Positions 8,451 to 18,012 of a stretch of DNA of 64,000 nucleotides are shown here, piece after piece. The stretch lies in contig NZ_JASCXJ010000002.1 in NCBI RefSeq assembly GCF_030271535.1, forward strand, positions 124,001 to 188,000, given 5' to 3'. The first letter of the stretch is position 1, and every line of letters begins with the position of its first letter. Below the pieces are notes generated by a model that made no database searches, was not told where the DNA came from, and worked only from the letters and a program-made list of their open reading frames with translations. A program made the translations under genes and the position numbers. Source of the stretch: Nocardiopsis sp. ATB16-24 (lineage in GTDB: Bacteria > Actinomycetota > Actinomycetes > Streptosporangiales > Streptosporangiaceae).

Positions 8451-9704
8451 CTAGGCGAGCTCGGCCACGGCCCGCTCGGCGATGTCGGTGCGGTGGAACG
8501 AGCCGCGCAACTCGATCAGGGAGGCCGCCTGGTAGGCCCGCTCCCGGGCCTGGCGCAGGTCGGCACCGGTGCCCACCACGTTGAGCACCCGACCGCCGTT
8601 GGACCTGACGGCGGACGTGCCCTCCCAGGCGGTGCCGGCGTGCAGCACGTACGCGCCCTCCATCGCGTTGGCCGCGTCCAGTCCCCCGATGAGGTCGCCC
8701 TTGACCGGGTCGCCGGGGTAGTTCTCGGCGGCGACCACCACGGTGACCGCGGCGCCCTTCTTCCACTGGAGGGAACCGATGCCCTTCAGGCCGCTGGTGT
8801 CGGTGGCCTGGAGGACCGCGCCGATCGGAGTCGCCAGTCGGTCCAGGATCACCTGGGTCTCGGGGTCGCCGAAGCGGGCGTTGAACTCCACCACACGCGG
8901 TCCTTGGGAGGTGAGCGCCAGCCCCACGTAGAGCAGCCCCTGGTAGCGCTTGCCGCGCCGGTTCATCTCCCTCAGGGTCGGTCGCACGACCGTCTCCATG
9001 ACCTCGTCCACCATGCCGGTCGGAGCCCATGGAAGCGGCGCGTAGGCGCCCATACCGCCGGTGTTGGGGCCCTGGTCGCCGTCATAGGCGCGCTTGAAGT
9101 CCTGCGCGGGGATCAGCGGAAGCGCGTGCACGCCGTCGCTGAGGACGAACAGGGACACCTCGGGACCGTCGAGGAACTCCTCGATGACCACGCGGCCGCA
9201 CTCGCGCGCGTGCCGTTCGGCGAGCGCGCGATCGTCGCACACCACCACTCCCTTGCCCGATGCCAGGCCGTCGTTCTTGACGACGTAGGGGGAGCCGAAC
9301 TCCTTCAGGGCGTCGGACACCTGACCGGCGGTCCTGCACACCCGCGCCCGGGCGGTGGGCACCCCGGCGGCCTCCATGACCTCCTTGGCGAAGGCCTTGG
9401 AACCCTCCAGATGGGCGGCCGCCTTGTCCGGACCGAACACCGGGATGCCGCGCTCGCGCAGCGCGTCCGCGACACCGGCGACCAGGGGCGCCTCCGGGCC
9501 GATCACGACCAGCTCGGCGCGGATGCGCGCGGCCAGTTCGGTCACCGCCAGACCGTCGGTCACGTTGATGACGTGGTTCTCGGCCAGCTCCGAGATGCCG
9601 GGATTGCCGGGTGCGCAGTGGATGCTGGTGACACCCGGGTCCAGGGACAGCGCGCGGACGAGGGCGTGCTCGCGGCCTCCGCCGCCGAGAACGAGGGCTT
9701 TCAC
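8451..9704 (-). CDS. purD: Phosphoribosylamine-glycine ligase (GAR synthetase)
   Basis: The 417-residue cytosolic ATP-grasp enzyme joins glycine to phosphoribosylamine, the second step of purine synthesis. The N-terminal LVLGGGGREHAL motif, GPEAPLVAG, the ATP-grasp lysine region YVVKNDGLASGKG and the metal-binding EFNARFGDPE segment are all visible. Length is normal. It starts at GTG 9704 with GAGG nine bases upstream and lies 45 bases after purA on the same strand, so the two probably form an operon. The gene is followed by the broken purC end. Confidence 0.95.
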   Translation of the reverse strand: MKALVLGGGGREHALVRALSLDPGVTSIHCAPGNPGISELAENHVINVTDGLAVTELAARIRAELVVIGPEAPLVAGVADALRERGIPVFGPDKAAAHLEGSKAFAKEVMEAAGVPTARARVCRTAGQVSDALKEFGSPYVVKNDGLASGKGVVVCDDRALAERHARECGRVVIEEFLDGPEVSLFVLSDGVHALPLIPAQDFKRAYDGDQGPNTGGMGAYAPLPWAPTGMVDEVMETVVRPTLREMNRRGKRYQGLLYVGLALTSQGPRVVEFNARFGDPETQVILDRLATPIGAVLQATDTSGLKGIGSLQWKKGAAVTVVVAAENYPGDPVKGDLIGGLDAANAMEGAYVLHAGTAWEGTSAVRSNGGRVLNVVGTGADLRQARERAYQAASLIELRGSFHRTDIAERAVAELA

Positions 9705-9749
9705 TACTGGGGGCCTCTTCGTGTGGAAGACGGAACAGAAAGACGGGGG

Positions 9750-11039
<1,290 letters not shown>

Positions 11040-11089
11040 CTACCTCTTCGCTCGACACCTGACCGGGGCCTTGGCCGCCCCGAACACGG

Positions 11090-11119
11090 AAAACCCCTGA
11101 CGCAAGGCTGCGACAGGGG
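11090..11119 (-). promoter_or_regulatory. Terminator-like hairpin in the purA leader (candidate attenuator)
   Basis: On the purA strand CCCCTG (from 11119) pairs with CAGGGG (to 11094), with inner GCA/TGC pairing, and is followed at once by TTTT (11093-11090). It lies about 60 bases before the purA start. A second GC hairpin (GGGGCGGCCAAGGCCCC) follows. Confidence 0.45.
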
Positions 11120-11132
11120 CCGTTGCGTGTAG

Positions 11133-11161
11133 AGCGTACACGACCTGCGCATCCGGTTTAA
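11133..11161 (-). promoter_or_regulatory. Weak candidate promoter of purA
   Basis: On the minus strand TTAAAC (11161-11156) and TACGCT (11138-11133) are 17 bases apart, upstream of the leader hairpin. The -35 match is poor, so this is tentative. Confidence 0.3.
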
Positions 11162-11262
11162 GTGGGGCGTTGGGGCATGTGCGCCCCACTGTTCACGCGC
11201 CGATGCCCGGGCGCACACCGTCTTCGCCGCGTCTCGCCAGAGCACGGTCCGCCCGTACGGGC

Positions 11263-11294
11263 GAGGGGCCGTCCCGGACATCGGACGGCCCCTC
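11263..11294. terminator. Hairpin terminator downstream of the DUF3151 gene
   Basis: GAGGGGCCGTCC (11263-11274) and GGACGGCCCCTC (11283-11294) form a perfect 12-bp stem just after the DUF3151 stop at 11310 and before the purA promoter region. Confidence 0.8.
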
Positions 11295-11309
11295 TGACAC
11301 CGGAGGGGA

Positions 11310-11726
11310 TCAGCCGTTGAGGGCCTTGTCCGCCTCGGCGCTGGAGTCGCGCAGGAAGGTCGCGCAACGCTCGGCCTCCTCGGTGTCGCCGATCGCGGCG
11401 GAGGCCTTGCCCAGCAGGTGCAGCGACCGCAGGAAACCCCGGTTGGGCTCGTGCTCCCAGGGGATGGGGCCGTGGCCCTTCCACCCCGAACGGCGCAGCT
11501 GGTCCAGGCCGCGGTGGTAACCGGTGCGGGCATAGGCGTAGGCGGTGACCGGCCGGTCCTCGGCCAGGGCCAGTTCGGCCAGGCGCGCCCAGGCGGCCGA
11601 GTACTCGGGGAAACGCCCCGCGACCGGGGTGGGGTCGTCGGCCGCTGCGAGCGCCTCGCGTGCCTCGGGATGGTCGGCCAGGCGCGTCTCGGGCGGCTCG
11701 TTCAGCAGGTTCTGGTGCAGGTTCAT
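11310..11726 (-). CDS. DUF3151 domain-containing protein
   Basis: The 138-residue protein covers a complete DUF3151 domain, an actinobacteria-specific family of unknown function usually found beside purA and fba, as here. It is helical and TPR-like in pattern (FPEYSAAWARLAELALAEDRPVTAYAYARTGYHRG), with no signal peptide or membrane segment. It is acidic and probably cytosolic. ATG 11726 has a close GGAGG one base upstream of the usual window, so initiation may be inefficient or leaderless. It lies 27 bases after the membrane gene and may be read with that operon. Confidence 0.85.
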   Translation of the reverse strand: MNLHQNLLNEPPETRLADHPEAREALAAADDPTPVAGRFPEYSAAWARLAELALAEDRPVTAYAYARTGYHRGLDQLRRSGWKGHGPIPWEHEPNRGFLRSLHLLGKASAAIGDTEEAERCATFLRDSSAEADKALNG

Positions 11727-11753
11727 GCCTCCATCCTGCCACCGGGCCCCGGC

Positions 11754-12413
11754 TCAACCCGTCTCCTCCCCGCTCAGCCGGGTCCATGGCGTGGCACCGT
11801 GCGTCAGCGCGTGCGCTCCCAGCGCCGCCGCCGCCACGATCGCGGCCAGGGCGGTCACCACGCCGGGTCCCAGCAGGTCCGGGGCGATCCACCCGTCGGT
11901 TCCGGCGTAGGAGTAGGGCACCACGCGGTTCAGGCCGGTGGCCATGTTGCAGACGGCCGCCCCCAGGAAGATCCCCGCCAGGACGGCGATCCCGCCCGGG
12001 ATCGCGCCCATGAAGGGCGCCAACAGGTACACGGCCGAGCACGCCAGCACGAGGTTGGTCACCAGCAGCCAGGTGTTCTCCGCCGGCGGTGAGGCGGCCA
12101 GCACGACACCTCCCCCCGCCACCGGCAGGGCCACGCCGATCGCGGCGGTCACCGCGGCCCGTATCCGGGTGCGGGTGCCGCCCAAGCGCTCCCACACCCA
12201 TAGCCGAGGTCGGGTGGACCACGCTCCGACCATGGCCGCGCACACGCACACCAACTCCACGACGGGTACGCGCTGCTCCTCGTGGGGCCAGTCGAACACC
12301 GCCACCGGGACCACGGCCCCCCGTGCGGCCAGGCCGAAGGCCGTCGCGGCGACGGCGGCGGCGCAGGCCCCCGCCGTCGGCAGCAGCCAGGGCCGACAGA
12401 TCACGTTCGCCAC
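11754..12413 (-). CDS. Membrane protein, third gene of an ABC operon
   Basis: From GTG 12413 the 219-residue product has about six hydrophobic segments (for example VVLAASPPAENTWLLVTNLV) and no recognised catalytic motif. GAGGAG sits five bases before this GTG, and the start overlaps the upstream gene by 13 bases; GTG 12404 is an alternative. The protein is probably a transporter permease subunit or accessory, judged only from its place behind an ATPase and a larger membrane protein. Confidence 0.65.
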   Translation of the reverse strand: MANVICRPWLLPTAGACAAAVAATAFGLAARGAVVPVAVFDWPHEEQRVPVVELVCVCAAMVGAWSTRPRLWVWERLGGTRTRIRAAVTAAIGVALPVAGGGVVLAASPPAENTWLLVTNLVLACSAVYLLAPFMGAIPGGIAVLAGIFLGAAVCNMATGLNRVVPYSYAGTDGWIAPDLLGPGVVTALAAIVAAAALGAHALTHGATPWTRLSGEETG

Positions 12414-13717
12414 GGCAGCTCCTCGGGCTCCACCGCGCAGGCGGCGAGGCGTTCGTGGTCCTCGCGGATCCACGCGCGGACCTCGTCCGGCTCGGCTCCG
12501 GAGAACAGGCCGTCACCGTGCTCCTCGCCCCCGTACGCCTGGGAGACCAGCCACGACTCCAGCCCGAGTACGACGGCGGCCCGCCGTTCCCGGGGGTCGG
12601 CGTCCCGGCCCAGCCGGGCCGCGCCCTCGGAGCCGCACCGGTGGAAGTCGGGCGCCAACCATGCCGCGGCGGCGGTGGGAACCTCCTGGTGCGGGTCCCA
12701 ACCGGGATAGACCGAGAACCAGAGCACACCGCGTTCGGGGCCGTCGAGCACCTCCTCGTCGTCGCGGGCCAGGCTCTGGTCCCGAACCTCGACGGGCGCG
12801 GCCTCCGCCAGACCGTAGGCGGCGAACACCGGTGCGGACAGACCGGTGATCGTGTCGAGGTCCCGGGCGTGCCCCTCGTGCACGCAGTAGCGCACACCCC
12901 CGTGCTCCTCGCAGACCTCGGCCCCGTCCGGGGCGCGGACGACCAGGGGGAACGGGTGCAGGTGGGGCAGGAGCACGGTCACGGCCACGGCGGCGACGGC
13001 CGACCCGTGCACGGCCGAGAACCTTCGGGGGGCGCGCAACGACCGGACGGCCGTCAGCCAGAGCGCGACCACCAGTAGGAGGAAGAAGCCCAGGCGGTAC
13101 GCGCCCAGGGCGGCGGACTCGCGCACGCCCAGGGAGGGGGAGAAGGGCAGCTGGAGGGACAGGGCGGCCCAGGCGTCCATGACCAGGGGCAGGCTGGTGA
13201 GAAGGAAGACCGTGCCCACGGCGACGGGAACACCGAGCAGGCCGCGCGTCAGGACACCGCACAGGTAACCCCACAGGGTCAGGGCGACGAATCCGGCCAG
13301 GGCGCCCGTCACCGCCACGGGGTCGGGGGAGCCCGCGCCCGCCGCGGCCACGGCGAAGGTCAGGGGCAGCATGCCCGCCAGATAGGCGCCAAGGCACCAG
13401 GCCACGACCACCGTGATGTGGCGCAGTGGGAGGTCGCGCTCCACACGGGGTTGCCAGGGCTGGGCGAACACCAGACCGGCACGGGCGAACCGGGCCGCCA
13501 CCAGGGCGGCCGCCCCCGCCGACACCACGACCGGCATCCGGGCCTGCGCGCCCACCTGCGAGGACAGGTACACCCAGTCCAGGGCGTGCCAGCCGAGCCG
13601 GTCCCACGTGGCCGCGAGGGTCGTCACGAGGATGAGCGCGGCCGGGACCAGCACGAGGGTCGGCGGTACCGGCCAGAAGAGGGCCGAGGACCGCGCCCGG
13701 GAGGCCAGGGTGTTCAC
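12401..13717 (-). CDS. Large membrane protein, probable ABC permease
   Basis: The 438-residue protein has about six transmembrane segments in its first 270 residues and a long C-terminal extracytoplasmic part. That part contains three Cys (CEEHGGVRYC and one further on), which could form disulfides. Its start ATG overlaps the stop of the ABC ATPase gene by four bases (ATGA), so it is very probably its membrane partner. I do not recognise the exporter family, and the substrate is unknown. Confidence 0.68.
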   Translation of the reverse strand: MNTLASRARSSALFWPVPPTLVLVPAALILVTTLAATWDRLGWHALDWVYLSSQVGAQARMPVVVSAGAAALVAARFARAGLVFAQPWQPRVERDLPLRHITVVVAWCLGAYLAGMLPLTFAVAAAGAGSPDPVAVTGALAGFVALTLWGYLCGVLTRGLLGVPVAVGTVFLLTSLPLVMDAWAALSLQLPFSPSLGVRESAALGAYRLGFFLLLVVALWLTAVRSLRAPRRFSAVHGSAVAAVAVTVLLPHLHPFPLVVRAPDGAEVCEEHGGVRYCVHEGHARDLDTITGLSAPVFAAYGLAEAAPVEVRDQSLARDDEEVLDGPERGVLWFSVYPGWDPHQEVPTAAAAWLAPDFHRCGSEGAARLGRDADPRERRAAVVLGLESWLVSQAYGGEEHGDGLFSGAEPDEVRAWIREDHERLAACAVEPEELPWRT

Positions 13718-14475
13718 GTGCGATCCCCGATCCGTGCGATCAGTCGGTCATAGGCCCGTTCGAACCCGGAGCCGTGGACGCTCCCGCCGGTGTCGTCCTC
13801 GATCAGCGTCTCCAGCTCGGGGAAGGTGCCGTCGAACTCGATCCGCCCGCCGGCGAGGACGCCGATCCTGGAGCACAGGTGCGCCACGTCCTCGATCAGG
13901 TGGGTGGAGACGAGGACGGTCCGGTCCCGCCCCAGCCTGGCGATGACCTCCCGCACACGTAGCCGCTGTCCGGGGTCCAGGCCCGCGGTGGGCTCGTCCA
14001 GGACCAGCACCCGCGGGCCGTGCGCGAGCGCGGCGGCGATGCCCACCCGCTGGCGTTGGCCTCCCGACAGGGTGCGTGTGCGCCGGTCGGCCAGGTCCTG
14101 AAGGTCGACCAGTTCCAGCGCGCGTCGGGCGGCGCCTCCGCATGCGCGGCGGTCCTCGCCGTGTACCCACGCGGCGTAGGCCACCGTGTCCGCGACGGTC
14201 AGCTCACCGGCCAGGGTGAAGCGCTGGGGGACGAACCCCAGCGCCCGTCGTGCTCCGGCACGGCCTGCCGTGGTGGACAGGTCGTGGTCCCCCAGGAGCA
14301 GGCGCCCCCTCCGGACGGCGAGCAGCGTCACGACCAGTGACAGGAACGTCGTCTTCCCCGCGCCGTTGGGGCCGAGGAGCCCGGTGACCCCGGGCTCCAC
14401 CGTCCAGGACAACCCGTGCAGCACCTTCCGGCGCCCTCGGTAGGCGAATTCCAGGTGCTCAGCGGTGATGTGCAT
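13714..14475 (-). CDS. ABC transporter ATP-binding protein
   Basis: The 253-residue nucleotide-binding domain has Walker A LLGPNGAGKTT, Q-loop FVPQRF, signature TLSGGQRQR, Walker B VLVLDEPTAGLDP and H-loop STHLIED. Its type is that of single-copy ATPases of drug or lipid exporters (CcmA/bacitracin-like). ATG 14475 starts the domain directly (MHITAEHL); an upstream in-frame start at 14541 would add 22 unusual residues. It is first of a three-gene operon with overlapping permease genes. Confidence 0.88.
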   Translation of the reverse strand: MHITAEHLEFAYRGRRKVLHGLSWTVEPGVTGLLGPNGAGKTTFLSLVVTLLAVRRGRLLLGDHDLSTTAGRAGARRALGFVPQRFTLAGELTVADTVAYAAWVHGEDRRACGGAARRALELVDLQDLADRRTRTLSGGQRQRVGIAAALAHGPRVLVLDEPTAGLDPGQRLRVREVIARLGRDRTVLVSTHLIEDVAHLCSRIGVLAGGRIEFDGTFPELETLIEDDTGGSVHGSGFERAYDRLIARIGDRT

Positions 14476-14556
14476 GCGTCCGTCCGTTTCCACTCTCCGT
14501 ACGAGGGTGGCCGCCGTCGGGGCGTGCGCGCGTGCGCACACCCCGATAGCGCCTGG

Positions 14557-14964
14557 TCAGCATCGGTCGACGCGGCCGGAGGAGATCTTGTTACCGCTGG
14601 AACTACGCGTCTCGGTGAAATACGTGCCGTTGCCGTCGCACTTTCCCGTGGCTCGGAGGACGCCGTTGGCGAAGTGGGTGCGACCTGCCTCCGCCACGAC
14701 CTTGTCGGGCCAGGCCACGCGGTGTTTGCGCACCTGGACGGTGAGGGTCACGGTGCCGCCGCAACCGGTGCGCGATCCGGTTCCGGAGATGGAGTTTCCC
14801 GATGTGGTGGGGGTGCCGGCGCCCAGACCGCACGCGGCGACCCGGGGGGTCGTGGTCTCGCCCTGGGCCCAGGCCGTGCCGGCGGCCGAGGCCCCGACGA
14901 GCACGACGCCTGCGGCGAGCGTCCCGGCCGTGAGAAGGCGGGCGAGACGATTCCTGTCCTTCAA
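14557..14964 (-). CDS. Small secreted Cys-containing protein
   Basis: The 135-residue product has an n-region MKDRNRLARLL, a hydrophobic core and an Ala-x-Ala site (GTAWAQ), giving a predicted mature protein of about 100 residues. Four Cys (ACGLG, TGCGG, GKCDG and the terminal Cys) suggest two disulfides. The start is TTG 14964, with GAGGAG only two bases upstream, which is unusually close. I do not recognise the family. The gene stands alone between the ABC operon and fba. Confidence 0.62.
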   Translation of the reverse strand: MKDRNRLARLLTAGTLAAGVVLVGASAAGTAWAQGETTTPRVAACGLGAGTPTTSGNSISGTGSRTGCGGTVTLTVQVRKHRVAWPDKVVAEAGRTHFANGVLRATGKCDGNGTYFTETRSSSGNKISSGRVDRC

Positions 14965-15129
14965 TTCTCCTCATTCCACTTCGAGGGAGTGGGGCTTCAG
15001 GATAATTCCCGGGGCCCCTTTCATGAAACGGGGCTGTGGAAGAACGAAGGGATATTGATTTGGGGTATTTCGAGATATTTTATTAGAGAAAGTGCATGGG
15101 CGGCGCCCGGAGCGGGTCCGTGAAAGAGC

Positions 15130-15162
15130 GCGGTGCCCGACGGCCGAAGCCGCCGGGCACCG
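15130..15162. terminator. Hairpin terminator after fba
   Basis: GCGGTGCCCG (15130-15139) pairs with CGGGCACCGC (15153-15162), with GCCG pairing inside, about 25 bases past the fba stop. Confidence 0.75.
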
Positions 15163-15186
15163 CTCACCGGTCGTGGTGGACCGACG

Positions 15187-16209
15187 TCACTTCATCTTCT
15201 TGCCGGCGGCCTTCAGGTGCTGGGCGGCCTCCACGACGCGGGCGGCCATGCCGGCCTCGGCGGCCTTGCCGTAGGAACGCGGGTCGTAGGCCTTCTTGCT
15301 GCCGATCTCGCCGTCGATCTTCAACACACCGTCGTAGTTCTTCATCATGTGGTCGACCACGGGGCGCGTGTAGGCGTACTGCGTGTCGGTGTCGATGTTC
15401 ATCTTCACCACGCCGTACTCGATGGCCTCGTGGATCTCCTCGATGGAGGATCCCGAACCGCCGTGGAACACGAAGTCGAACGCCTTGGCCTTGCCGTACT
15501 TCTCGGCGACGGCGTCCTGGGCGTTCTTGAGCACCGTCGGGCGCAGCTTCACGAAGCCCGGCTTGTAGGAGCCGTGCACGTTGCCGAAGGTCAGGGCCGT
15601 CATGTAGTAGCCCTTCTCTCCCAGACCGAGCACCTCGGCGGTGCGCAGCGCGTCCTCCGGCGTGGAGTACAGCTTCTCGTTGATCTCCCCGACGATGCCG
15701 TCCTCCTCACCGCCGACGACGCCGACCTCGATCTCCAGGATCGTGCGGGCGGCCTTGGAGTCGGCGAGAAGCTCCTCCGCGATCTGGAGGTTCTCCTCCA
15801 GCTCGACGGCCGAGCCGTCCCACATGTGGGACTGGAACAGGGGCTCCTGACCCTTGGCCACGCGCTCCTTGGAGATCTCCAGCAGCGGGCGGACGAAGCC
15901 GTCGAGCTTGTTCTTCGGGCAGTGGTCGGTGTGGAGGGCGATGTTCACCGGGTACTTGTCGGCCACGACACGGGCGAACTCGGCGAAGGCGACCGAGCCG
16001 GTGACCATGTCCTTGACCGTGGCGCCGGACAGGAACTCCGCGCCGCCGGTGGAAATCTGGATGATGCCGTCGCTTTCGGCCTCGGCGAAGCCGCGCAGGG
16101 CAGCGTGCAGCGTCTGGCTGGAGGTCACGTTGATCGCCGGGTAGGCGAAGCCCTCGGACTTCGCGCGGCTCAGCATCTCGGTGTAGACCTCGGGACTGGC
16201 GATAGGCAT
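15187..16209 (-). CDS. fba: Class II fructose-bisphosphate aldolase
   Basis: The 340-residue enzyme cleaves fructose 1,6-bisphosphate in glycolysis and forms it in gluconeogenesis. The zinc-binding ALHTDHCPKNKLDG segment, EIEVGVVGGEEDG and the FVFHGGSGS phosphate loop are visible, as is the C-terminal NIDTDTQYAYTRPV. ATG 16209 follows GGGAGAG; a longer frame reaching 16455 has no such support. DUF3151 and purA are close by, a common actinobacterial grouping. A DasR-like palindrome lies 180 bases upstream. Confidence 0.93.
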   Translation of the reverse strand: MPIASPEVYTEMLSRAKSEGFAYPAINVTSSQTLHAALRGFAEAESDGIIQISTGGAEFLSGATVKDMVTGSVAFAEFARVVADKYPVNIALHTDHCPKNKLDGFVRPLLEISKERVAKGQEPLFQSHMWDGSAVELEENLQIAEELLADSKAARTILEIEVGVVGGEEDGIVGEINEKLYSTPEDALRTAEVLGLGEKGYYMTALTFGNVHGSYKPGFVKLRPTVLKNAQDAVAEKYGKAKAFDFVFHGGSGSSIEEIHEAIEYGVVKMNIDTDTQYAYTRPVVDHMMKNYDGVLKIDGEIGSKKAYDPRSYGKAAEAGMAARVVEAAQHLKAAGKKMK

Positions 16210-16574
16210 GCTTGTCTCTCCCTGAATCGGCCTGGAGCGAGCGGCCGCCGGTCTGGACCGGCGGCACACCACGTGCGTTGCCCGGTGGCGGTCCGGAGGC
16301 CGGGGGGTGACCCCCGAGATCGGGGCCGTGCGTCCGGGCGCGTCCACCGGGTGTCCTACAAGTATCCCGAATACCCCGAGCCCTTGGAAAGGTCTAGACC
16401 AGACTGTCCGCGGAGGCCCGGTGCGGACGGGGGATCGGAGTGTCCGCCACGACACCGCGAACCCTTGTGGGGACGGAGATACCGAGCTTCCTTTGTGACC
16501 GAATTTGTGGTGTCCAAGGAGCTTCCAGGCGACTGCTGTCGCTTTTTCCCGTGATACGCGCTACATTCAACGCC
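16210..16574. other. Intergenic region between fba and the RodZ-C-like gene
   Basis: This divergent region must hold the promoters of both genes. GGTCTAGACC at 16391-16400 is its only clear motif. The frame of the rightward gene extends back to GTG 16440, but codon use before about 16575 looks non-coding. Confidence 0.5.
16391..16400. promoter_or_regulatory. DasR/GntR-type palindrome GGTCTAGACC
   Basis: The perfect 10-bp palindrome sits in AAAGGTCTAGACCAGA. It matches the core of the Streptomyces DasR-responsive element (TGGTCTAGACCA) except for one flanking base. It lies about 180 bases upstream of the fba start and upstream of the divergent membrane-protein gene. Confidence 0.5.
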
Positions 16575-16991
16575 GTGGGAAGGCATAGGAATGATCCTCG
16601 CGGCGTTGGCCAGGTACTGGCCATCGTCGGGGCTGTCCTGCTCTTGATCACGCTTTTGGCCCTCGGCGGGTTCTTCTTGTACCGCTCGCTTCCGGGGACC
16701 AACGTGAGCGCCAACGCCTCCGGGGCGGGCACCGAGAGCGAGGACCCGACGAACATGGGTGTGCTGTACATCCGTGTCATCGGCGAGTCCAGCGATGTCT
16801 TCGTCCGCATCCCCGGTGGCGACGTCCTGCTCGACCAGGAGATGAGCCAGGGCCAGTCGGTGAACTACGCCAACGCCGACGAGGGCCTGGAGGTCACCAT
16901 CGGCGAACCCGAGTCCGTCGAGGTCTTCGTCCATGGCGAGCGCCACGACATCTCCGGTGAGGAATCCGGGCACAGTTTCACGGTCGAGTGA
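16575..16991 (+). CDS. Single-pass membrane protein with RodZ-C (DUF4115)-like domain
   Basis: The product of about 138 residues has a short basic cytosolic end, one transmembrane segment (VLAIVGAVLLLITLLALGG) and an outside domain. The domain patterns VFVRIPGGDVLLDQ and VTIGEPESVEVFVHGE resemble the C-terminal DUF4115 domain of RodZ. The helix-turn-helix of true RodZ is absent, so a role in cell shape is only a possibility. The start is uncertain: GTG 16575 is chosen because codon bias begins about there, but GTG 16551 and GTG 16440 are in frame and none has a good RBS. It is convergent with pyrE. Confidence 0.6.
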   Translation: MGRHRNDPRGVGQVLAIVGAVLLLITLLALGGFFLYRSLPGTNVSANASGAGTESEDPTNMGVLYIRVIGESSDVFVRIPGGDVLLDQEMSQGQSVNYANADEGLEVTIGEPESVEVFVHGERHDISGEESGHSFTVE

Positions 16992-17074
16992 CCGAGGCGG
17001 CCGCCCCGTCCTTGGACGCGGGAACGCCCACCTGGCCACGGGCGCCGGTCACGGAGGCCGACGCCCCCGGTACG

Positions 17075-17608
17075 TCAGATGTCCAGGTCGGAGACCTCGT
17101 ACACCGCCCGGTACTCCAACCCCTCCTTGACGATCCTCTCCCGCGCGCCCCGGTCGAGGATCAGCGCGACGGCCACGACCTCGGCGCCCTCCTCCCGCAG
17201 CGCCTCGACGGCCGTCATCACCGAGCCTCCCGTGGTCGAGGTGTCCTCCAGGGCCAGCACACGACGCCCCCGCACGTCGGCGCCCTCGATGCGCTTTTGC
17301 AGACCGTGGGCCTTGCCCGCCTTGCGGACCACGAAGGCGTCCAGCTTCCGTCCGCGCGCGTGCGCCGCGTGCAGCATGGCGGTGGCCACCGGGTCCGCAC
17401 CGAGTGTCAGACCGCCCACCGCGTCGAACTCCAGGTCCGCGACATTGTCCAGCATGACCGCGCCGACCAGCGGTGCGGCCTCCCCGTCCAGGGTGACCCG
17501 ACGCAGGTCGACGTAGTAGTCGGCCTCGACACCGGAGGACAGGGTCACCTTCCCGCGTACGACCGCCTTATCGTTGATGTGACGCAGGAGTTCATCACGT
17601 TCGCTCAT
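17075..17608 (-). CDS. pyrE: Orotate phosphoribosyltransferase
   Basis: The 177-residue cytosolic enzyme joins orotate to PRPP to give OMP in pyrimidine synthesis. LSSGVEADYYVDLRRVTL and the PRPP-binding VLALEDTSTTGGSVMTAV are diagnostic. ATG 17608 starts the conserved MSERDELLRHI; a frame back to 17647 is unlikely. The RBS is weak. It is divergent from cutA and convergent with the RodZ-C-like gene. Confidence 0.92.
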   Translation of the reverse strand: MSERDELLRHINDKAVVRGKVTLSSGVEADYYVDLRRVTLDGEAAPLVGAVMLDNVADLEFDAVGGLTLGADPVATAMLHAAHARGRKLDAFVVRKAGKAHGLQKRIEGADVRGRRVLALEDTSTTGGSVMTAVEALREEGAEVVAVALILDRGARERIVKEGLEYRAVYEVSDLDI

Positions 17609-17673
17609 GAGCACCGAGCCTAGAACACCGGGTGGAACGCACGACACCGCGGAGCCCGGTCGGATGGAGGACC

Positions 17674-18012
17674 ATGACGCAGTCCGAGACCGCCGTTCGG
17701 GTCGAGACCACCGTGGACGGCAGGGAGGGCGCCGAACGGGTGGCGAGGTCGGTGGTCGAACACCGCCTGGCCGCGTGCGCCCAGGTGAGCGGTCCGATCA
17801 CCAGCTTCTACCGATGGCAGGGACGGGTCCAGGCCGACGAGGAGTGGATGGTCGTGATCAAGACCTCCGCCGACCGGTTGGAGGATCTCACGTCGCACAT
17901 CCGGGAGGTGCACCCCTACGACGTTCCCGAGGTCGTCGCCGTGCCCGTCACCGGAGGGAACCCCGCCTACCTGGAGTGGGTGCGCGACGAGACCAGGGAA
18001 GCCACCGCGTGA
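17674..18012 (+). CDS. cutA: CutA divalent-cation tolerance protein
   Basis: The 112-residue protein covers a full CutA1 domain, a trimeric ferredoxin-like fold implicated in copper tolerance. Diagnostic parts are RLAACAQVSGPITSFYRWQG and the C-terminal HPYDVPEVVAVPV. ATG 17674 follows GGAGG closely. Its stop overlaps the next gene's GTG, so the two are coupled. Confidence 0.92.
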   Translation: MTQSETAVRVETTVDGREGAERVARSVVEHRLAACAQVSGPITSFYRWQGRVQADEEWMVVIKTSADRLEDLTSHIREVHPYDVPEVVAVPVTGGNPAYLEWVRDETREATA

